Source of the DNA: Triplophysa rosa
Lineage: Eukaryota > Chordata > Actinopteri > Cypriniformes > Nemacheilidae
Direction: 5' to 3'
Length of the DNA: 64,000 bases
NCBI RefSeq assembly: GCF_024868665.1
Contig: NC_079908.1
Location: 3,020,813 to 3,084,812, forward strand
The position numbers and the translations under genes were made by a program. Numbering within the stretch: the first letter of the stretch is position 1; each line of letters opens with the position of its first letter. A model generated the notes under the pieces. It was not told the origin of the DNA. It saw only the letters and a program-made list of their open reading frames with translations, and ran no database searches. This document shows positions 57,006 through 64,000 of this stretch, in pieces.

Positions 57006-58119
57006 TGTAGTGATGCTTGTGATAGGAAATGCGTCACAAGCATTAAATATGCAGCCAATGAATTGCTGCCTCGCTTTACTATATACCTGGTTGGTTATGC
57101 GTCCTGGGGTGCGTCATGGTAAAGGACCCGCCCCTTTCCTTTGCCATTGTGGACTATGGAGTGTAACGCTGGGCCACTGGGCGTGCCTTCGGGGCTCCCA
57201 TTTGTCGGGCGTCACATACAACTGAGCTTAAGACATAGCAACAGCTAAAACAAGTGCTCGTATGAGTTTTGATTTGTCCTCGTGAGCATTTTGTCATATC
57301 GGGTAGGTAAATTGCTCGGTTAGATAATCTGAACTGCATGTTTGCAAACTGAGATTCTTAATACTTATTGTGTCTTAAAATAGGTTGGGTGAGCTCAGCC
57401 AGTGAATGTGCCTTCCCCTTCTACTATTTGCCCTCTGAGCCACGCTGCTGCCTTCTTGGGGGTCCAGTTACCTTGTGGTGTAGTGCGTTAGAGGATCTTG
57501 AGGTTTTTTTTATATTGTTATTATGATTTTGTTTCTTTCTTTTGTATGGTTTGACTATCTTATTTGGGGTTAGTAATTTGTCATTTTTGTTTCTTTTGTT
57601 TTGTTTCCTTACATTTGGTTGTGTTTGTATGTTTTCTTTGAGGTTTTCTTTTTTTGTTTGTTTGTTCTGTTCCAGTATTTGTTTCATTGATTAATTTTTC
57701 TTCTATGTTTTTGTTTTTTGTTGTAGGAGCTGAGTGCTTCCTGAGGTGGGCTGTTTCCTATTACACCACGTGGTATCCCTTTATTAAGGGCTATCTATTG
57801 CTGTGTCACTTTTGCCTTGCTGTGTCCTTTGTGATTCTGATTGGTGTGGTTTGTCTTGGTATAATTGGTGTCGTCCTCGTGTAGGAAGCCTCAGCCTCCT
57901 GTTTTTTTTTAACCAATTATCATTAATGTGGTCATTCTTTGGATTTTAAAATCCAAAGAATGGCCCAATTCTTGGCCAAATCATTTTAGTCCAATAAAAA
58001 TATATTTTTTGTATGGTAACTCACACCACTTGCCTTTCCTTTTAAGTGGATTAGACTTGTGTGTTCTTATTCGGATTATTTTCCCCATTAAATTGGGGTG
58101 GCGTAGTCAGTACTAGTTC
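57006..58119. mobile_element. 1.1-kb segment interrupting the repeat array, type unknown
   Basis: T-rich centre (57500-57730), TGTAGTGATGC at the left edge and GTGGCGTAGTCA at the right edge. TG...CA ends would suit a solo LTR, but the adjacent 5-mers (GTTAG and GTACT) do not match. The right 160 bp are rich in inverted repeats. No ORF of note. Confidence 0.35.
57933..57962. repeat. Perfect 30-bp palindrome
   Basis: CATTCTTTGGATTTT followed directly by its exact inverse, with no loop. Two weaker inverted repeats follow (TGGCC...GGCCA at 57961-57978 and CCCCATTAAATTGGGG near 58083). Confidence 0.8.
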
Positions 58120-58290
58120 ACCACCATGCTACATTAACATCATGTTAAATTATGATAGCTTATTGCTAAAATGTGCTAGCTTCATGCTAAAGCATGCAAA
58201 AGCATTTTAGCTTTGATAAATCATGTTAGCTTCAACCTGAAATATGCTAATCTCATCATGACACATACTAGATTTATGCCTAAATTTGTC
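58120..58290. repeat. Degenerate CATGCTAA/CATGTTAA repeat array, right part
   Basis: Continues the motif of 56930-57005 (CATCATGTTAAATTATG, GCTTCATGCTAAAGCATG, AATCATGTTAGCTTC). Confidence 0.6.
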
Positions 58291-59303
58291 TACCAACTTT
58301 ACTATCTAGTTAGGTTAATTGTACTGTGTTTAAAATTTTCATCAAGGAACTGCTTTAAAATGCAACAGAACTCCACAATAATTTCTGAAAATCTAAACCA
58401 TGACATCAAGCTGTTACTGCTTGTCAAACTAGGAATCATACTCCAAAGCATGATTTGTTTTAAATAATAATAAGATAAATATTCCAGAAATGTCCTGAAA
58501 CCCCCCTGCTTAAGCAGCATTTTTTCACATCTCCAAATTTAAAAGGGCACAAAAAAGGTACGTGGTCAACTGTGATAAGGTGGGAGGTTGCATTAACCAA
58601 AAATCTTCCATCATTGAAATTTTTTAGCAGTTACAGAGAAATCTGAAGGCCATCCATCATTTTGACAGATTACACTGGGGGTAGCGAGATGGCAATCGCT
58701 TTTGAACAGCCAGAGGAGTTACACACCCAAATCATCTGCCCCCAAATTTTAGCTGTGGTCGCATCGCAACGCAAATGACAGTTTTGTGTTGCCGCACCAA
58801 GGAAACAAATCTCTTCAGCTTCGACTCATGTCTTTGAATGACAACAATGATGGAAGACCAAAGTGATACATTGTCATGCATAATGATAGAGCACATACTG
58901 TATCTCATATGCAGACACAGTGCAGTGTTTGGATTTAACTAATAATTTCATTAATAAATGCAGAGAAGTGGATGACGTAGGTTGGTTTCCTTCAACCCGA
59001 GAGCTGATACATCACATCCGTGACATTGGACTGACCGCACTTTACAAACCAGAAGAACAAATATTCACAAATGTTCAGTGCTTTAACCAGTGACCTCACA
59101 CCTAGGAATCTATGACATTGATAGAAAGCAGCTCAGCCAAATCAGAAGTGAAAGAAAGAAAATGCAGTTCTTGTCAACTCTGTGTCAAGATAAATTGTCA
59201 GCAGAAGATGATGGTGATTTACTGTGTTGAAGATGGTATAGACAGGTCTGTTAGAATGAACAAATAGAAAAGGATAATGTGAAGGCTCTCTACAAAAAGA
59301 GCT
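58291..59303. other. Unique non-coding stretch
   Basis: AT-rich, no gene supported; the opposed frames at 58213-58467 and 58302-58520 lack coding character. Confidence 0.45.
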
Positions 59304-59620
59304 TGTAATAAGCTCAATAAAAGGGAAGGAAGGAGGCAGGAAACGGCGAACATTCAACAATAAACTTTAATCAAAAATAAACAAACAAAAATCCAGCAGT
59401 AAAAAGGCCGGCAGCCACCTCACGGTCGACTGCCGGCCACACAAACATAAACAAAAGGTAACGTATGTCCGGGCCCGGTCCTCTGTCGTTCGTCCTTTCA
59501 TGCTTCCGATCTCCTCCGTGAGAGATACGAGGCCGGTGTGACGCCCAACTGACACTCATTATCAATCGCGCCACCGGCCTCGCTTCCTCCTCCGGCTCTC
59601 GTCACGCCTCCCTCGTCACA
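59304..59620 (-). mobile_element. Solo LTR with 5-bp target-site duplication
   Basis: On the minus strand it begins TGTGACGAGGGAGGCG and ends GAGCTTATTACA. It is flanked by GAGCT at 59299-59303 and 59621-59625. It shares GGCCGGCAGTCG, GTTTATTTTTGATTAAAG and the TTATTGAGCTT end with the solo LTRs at 10335 and 18247, with clear divergence. An independent insertion of the same family. Confidence 0.8.
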
Positions 59621-60009
59621 GAGCTCTATATAATGTCTTTTTGAAACTGAATTGGTTGTATCTAGTTGTTCTGAGAATTTTGTGACCTACCTGTAAATGA
59701 AAATAAGTGGTTTATATGTTTTTACAACAGAATGAGCTGTTTGTTGTATTCCTGTCCATACAGTATATTGTGATATGTTGCATTCAATAAATTAAACTCT
59801 ATACGTTGCAAGTTGTATATTAAAGTGTTTCTATTGATGACAGTACATATTTCTGATAACACTGATAATAGTCCAACTATCGTGATGCGAAAACCTGAAC
59901 ACCTGATCAGATACCTTTTGTAATGCTCTGTAAACTTACCAGTTATCTGTGTGCTTATGAGTGAGATGCATCGGAGAGAAGTAGAGAACAGCACTTTCCT
60001 TAAGATTAA

Positions 60010-60166
60010 AATACACTACAAGACTTTTGTTCAGATTTTGCACAGATTTTCAGTCTGGACTTGTTGCAGAAAGTCTGTGCCAGTCTGCAGATTTGATCAG
60101 TTAGTGCAGTGTATGATGTCTAGTTAAAAAAAATCTGTTCAGATTTTAAAAGTCTTGTAGTGTATT
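60010..60166. mobile_element. 157-bp MITE with perfect 19-bp terminal inverted repeats
   Basis: AATACACTACAAGACTTTT at 60010-60028 and its exact inverse at 60148-60166. Counted from CACTACAAG the flanks are TA on both sides. Inner GTTCAGATTTT words continue the symmetry imperfectly. No coding capacity. CACTA ends or a TA target would both fit, so the superfamily is open. Confidence 0.75.
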
Positions 60167-62950
60167 CCAGCCATTAGTTACTGTAGTAAATTAGTGCATG
60201 AACGATTTTCAGACATAAAATATATTTTGATAAATGTTTATATTTGTATTTTGTAAATGGTTTTGTCTGCATGTCATTGGGGACCAATGTTGTTTAGTTA
60301 CCAATGTTGCAAATGTCTAATGTGTTAAATAATTAAATAATGTTTATTTTGTACCTGTCCCTTTAATGATGTTTTCTGCAGTTTCTGTATTGCATATGAT
60401 ACATAAAAGGTCGTTTTTGGTTCAATGCACAAGGATTACATGATTTTCTGTCTGGTTGACTGAAAAGGGTACTGTCCAGAGAGATTATAGCATGTGCTGC
60501 CTTGTGCCAGACACACATGCATACATTAGCAAACTTGAAGACTTTCTTCTTCCAAAATTGGTATCAATATTTCTTATAGACCGGATATTACATTGGATTG
60601 CATCTGCCTCACTGGAAATTTGATTGTTCACTGGAATTATTAACATTTAACAGGATGACTTCACATATTCTTCAAATTAAACTAAATAAACAATTACACA
60701 GCAGTTTTTAAATAATGAGTGTGTTACTCAAGACACTTACAAAACAAAAATATATGGCAATATATGAAATAATATATTTACATAGGCTACATCAAAATTA
60801 AGTGCTTATATTTTTCAATATCTGAAAAGCGGCAAATCATTATGTATTATTCAATATATTGTTATATTGTAATATAGTAAAACTGTATTATTCTATATAT
60901 TTTCAGTTATTTATTGAAGATTTAATACATTGACAGTTAATATACAGGGTTAAAAAATAAGGGTCTTAAGGACATTAAGAGGCTTATTCAAAAAGTAAAC
61001 AACAAATGACAAAACATGAATGAAATTTAACATTATTCAATTTCTTTGTCTTTTATTTTATGAATAATGAAAATAATCAATTTTCTACAGGGCCATAACA
61101 TTAAGAAAGCAAACATTTACAAAGACGATCCAGTGTACAGAACAGCATAAATCATATTCTACCTCTGCACTTTGTGTTTCTGTTTGTGTCTGTCATATTC
61201 CTCCTTTAAAATGAATTTTTTATCAAGCATACATTTGTTTAAATGATTGTTTGTTTTTGCCCATGGCACATTTCCATAATGAAAAAAAATCACACTCACA
61301 ATCTAGTATGTATTTGATCATCTGACATAACACAAATTTTAAATGCTTCACTAATACATAATACATAGATGATTAATCAATTAGATGCATCAAAATATAA
61401 TTTGATTAATTTAGAATTAGTGAATTAAAATAGTAAATTAACTAAATTATTATTTTGAATCAGTCTTTACTTTATTGCCATATTGCCATGCCATCTGTAT
61501 TACCCATCTTAAAGAAAAATGTCTTTTTTTAAGCAAAAACCCCAAAGCTAAGTAAGATTTTACAATATGTTAAAATGTTCAAGACACTGAAAAAAGTGAG
61601 AGTCTAAGTAATGTGATTCACAGCTATCCTTGCATAGCACAAAGCTGACTACAGAAATGTCAAATATGTCTATTATGTGCAAACTGCATAACAAGAGGTT
61701 GGTGCAAATAAAATATGTTGTGTGTAGAACAAGTATTATTTTGGAAATTTTCAACTGCAGTATATTGTAGCTATATATCTTTTTATATATTTTTCAACAT
61801 GATATTACACATCAATACAAGGTAAGTATTTGAAATCGCAATAAACTCTCAATTGTACTGCCTCCAGCTGAATCCATACTGTCCGTTTGCGTACTATTTT
61901 TCACACATTTCTCAAAACAACTTGTCATTTGACCAAACCAAATATACAGGGTAATTTAACTTTTTTTTCCCCCAGAAACGTTCTTATCTAATAGTATGTC
62001 GTCAAGATCAATATTTTGTGTTTATTATTTGCAAAAAGAAAAAAGCTACTTGACACTGGAACTGTAAAAAAATCTTAAAAATACTACCAACTGAAGGGCA
62101 AAAGCATCATATATTTTAGGCATACATAGAGGTACCTTGAAATTGATCATAATGGTGTGCCTTTTTTTCATTTCGATCACAAAAAAGCCCTTGCTAATCT
62201 ATATTGCTACATCCAAGTAACATATGTCAAAGCTCCTCATTTGAGAGGAAACCTTTTGTCAGTCTGAGTCCAAAAATAGAGACGATATTCTTTACCTTTT
62301 CAAGTTTGGTTTCTTTTCAACAGGTGCTTATAGAGCGACTGACATCATGCCACAAAAAATAAATTTGGCATTGTTATAGCACTACAAGACATATGTTTAG
62401 AACAGTGTATTCGCCTACATGGCTAATATCTAGACACGTTTTCCCTAGTTTTCATCAGCAAGCAGTCACAAAGATGTCTGTAATGAATATGTTTACTTTC
62501 TAATGGCATATGAGACAAAAGGCAGTGTGGCTGATACTTTCTTAGTGATGCTTTTGAAAAGTTACCCAGATAAACCCAACAAACAAGTATTTTAATGAGA
62601 GTGCCTTATAAGTACCTTTGAAGCTTGCAAGGCACTCTTAACCTTCTTTGACTCTCTCACTCAAATGTGCCCCTATGTGGATAGCAGCACATATAACCCT
62701 GGTGCCATTTTTATATCCCGTGTGTCACAAAAACCATTAACCAACATACAGAATAAAGAGTAATTTAATGCTAAATATAAAATCGCATTCCAACATCAAG
62801 ACAATAGTTTACATTCTTTCTAAGTATCTACTGTAGTCCATCTTCAAAAATGTAAGTGTGCAAATGCACAAATATACTACTTTTCATTGATGTATATTTG
62901 CCATCAAATGTTGAATCCAAAACAACTGTCTAGTGGATCAAAAAAGAGAT

Positions 62951-62951
<1 letters not shown>

Positions 62952-63009
<58 letters not shown>

Positions 63010-63010
63010 C
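62952..63010. repeat. Compound (CA)n(TA)n(CA)n microsatellite
   Basis: A TA run of about 32 bp bordered by CA runs, likely length-polymorphic. Confidence 0.9.
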
Positions 63011-63049
63011 AAATTGTCTCCATGTGTCACAGAACTTGAAACACAATAG

Positions 63050-63080
63050 TCTCTCTCTCTCTCGCTTTCTCTCTCTCTCT
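63050..63080. repeat. (CT)n microsatellite, interrupted
   Basis: Two CT runs separated by CGCTTT. Confidence 0.85.
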
Positions 63081-64000
63081 GTTAAGCACAAAGTGTTTGT
63101 ACCTTGTAGTTACATTTAGCAAAGCTTAAAATTATATTGACATCTCTAACACTTTATATTTATATTTACATGAAATAGTAAGCTAAGATATACACAATAA
63201 TCTTCATGAATTTCTCTACTTTTTTATTTCTATGAGTAAATGATTATTTTTCTTTTTCCCGTTTTATTGCTGTTAATGGAACCGTATTATAATATAAGAT
63301 AAAATAATATCCAGAACACAGACCAAAGAAAGTGCAGTATAAGTCATCACATGACTGTGATTGTAGGTAGCATTGTTTAAATCAAGCTGTTGACTGGGTA
63401 CAGAAACAGATAAGCTTCCCCCATGCAAACAGAATCATCTAAATACATAAACTCATAATGCAAAATATTAATTTAATGGTGAGTGAAACATATTACGAAG
63501 CCACAACAAATTCATTCACCAAAGATTCTGTCATTGACCTTCATGTCATTTCAAAATTGTATGCTGTTATTTTGTGCCCATTAGAAAAAGAACCTTTGCA
63601 CAGTTCTTTTAATCCAACATTAATTGTGACTAATGAGTAATGATGCTCCAAAACGATTTTTAGAATATGGAATGCCTTTATGCCATTTATTTCTTCCAAA
63701 TTCTTCTTGTGTTTCCATTAAAATATAGCAGCAGACAGGTTTAGAATGACACAAGGGTCGATAAATCATTTGGTCAGCTATTCCTTTGAGAAATAGAAGG
63801 GAACTATTATTAACTATTATTCTACGTGTGTTTGCAGATTAGCATTTTCTCAAGTATGATATATTGTGTCTGTGTATAGTGTATAGTATAGTAAGAGCTC
63901 CCTTTCAATGCAGTGATTTGTTCATAATGCAGACGTCTCTCATTCCTTTAGGAAGATGTTACATATGATATATTTCAAAATCGGAGATTGACTATCATTG

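Larger units (their letters stand above)
60167..64000. other. AT-rich unique stretch, no gene recognised
   Basis: Long AT-rich sequence with very few open frames (61560-61754 minus and 63458-63640 plus are the only ones over 60 codons, both unconvincing). Microsatellites lie at 62952-63010 and 63050-63080. It could be 3' untranslated or intergenic DNA; nothing in the sequence decides. Confidence 0.5.

Noticed and set aside
57424..57687. 87-codon Lys/Asn-rich minus frame
   Set aside because: It is the complement of a T-rich low-complexity tract.

Overview
The window looks like teleost fish nuclear DNA, most likely cyprinid or a close relative. The evidence is the mix of mobile elements: DIRS-type tyrosine-recombinase retrotransposons, an L2-clade LINE, a tRNA-derived SINE with an L2 tail, Ty3/gypsy-like LTR elements, EnSpm-like and hAT-like DNA elements, and fold-back repeats of the AGTTCACCCAAAAATG type. 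Base composition is AT-rich outside the elements. No complete host gene is visible. The only host-like coding signals are a candidate exon at the left edge (3-164) and a pair of phase-compatible candidate exons (5700-5831 and 7532-7682), which recur at 13611-13742 and 15443-15593.

Layout: 1-3413 is unique and mostly non-coding. From 3414 to 19027 a 7.9-kb segment (A) occurs twice in direct tandem with only a few differences. It contains an EnSpm-like element interrupted by a solo LTR, the two candidate exons with a pol-less LTR element between them, a LINE remnant and a solo LTR with a target-site duplication. A single N at 19028 joins A2 to segment B1 (19029-25658), which ends inside a DIRS element. 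A 4.5-kb stretch follows (25659-30179) with an L2 LINE and a fold-back element, then a short third copy of the start of B, another single N (30768), the end of A again, and a second, longer B copy (31456 onward) that carries the whole DIRS element to 40043. The repeated blocks, odd junctions and lone Ns fit unresolved haplotypes or misassembly at least as well as real tandem duplication.

40044-64000 is single-copy. It contains a clean pol-less LTR element with 5-bp target-site duplications (42864-45317), a DNA-transposon relic, a SINE, a gypsy gag relic, a second DIRS element (52040-55895), a degenerate CATGYTAA-type repeat array split by a 1.1-kb segment, another solo LTR (59304-59620), a 157-bp MITE and microsatellites, ending in AT-rich DNA with no recognised gene.

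Functionally this is a transposon graveyard with a few fairly young copies. The two DIRS elements are damaged in complementary ways. The copy at 35367-40043 has lost most of gag, the reverse-transcriptase palm and the recombinase tyrosine. The copy at 52040-55895 keeps a full gag frame and all visible recombinase residues, interrupted by one TAG, but has lost reverse transcriptase and RNase H completely, so that gag and recombinase are left in one frame separated by a single TGA. The strongest leads are that gag/recombinase derivative, a 16-bp LINE remnant left as filler in the short allele of the A-B linker, and the candidate exon pair with an LTR ending 8 bp before the second exon.
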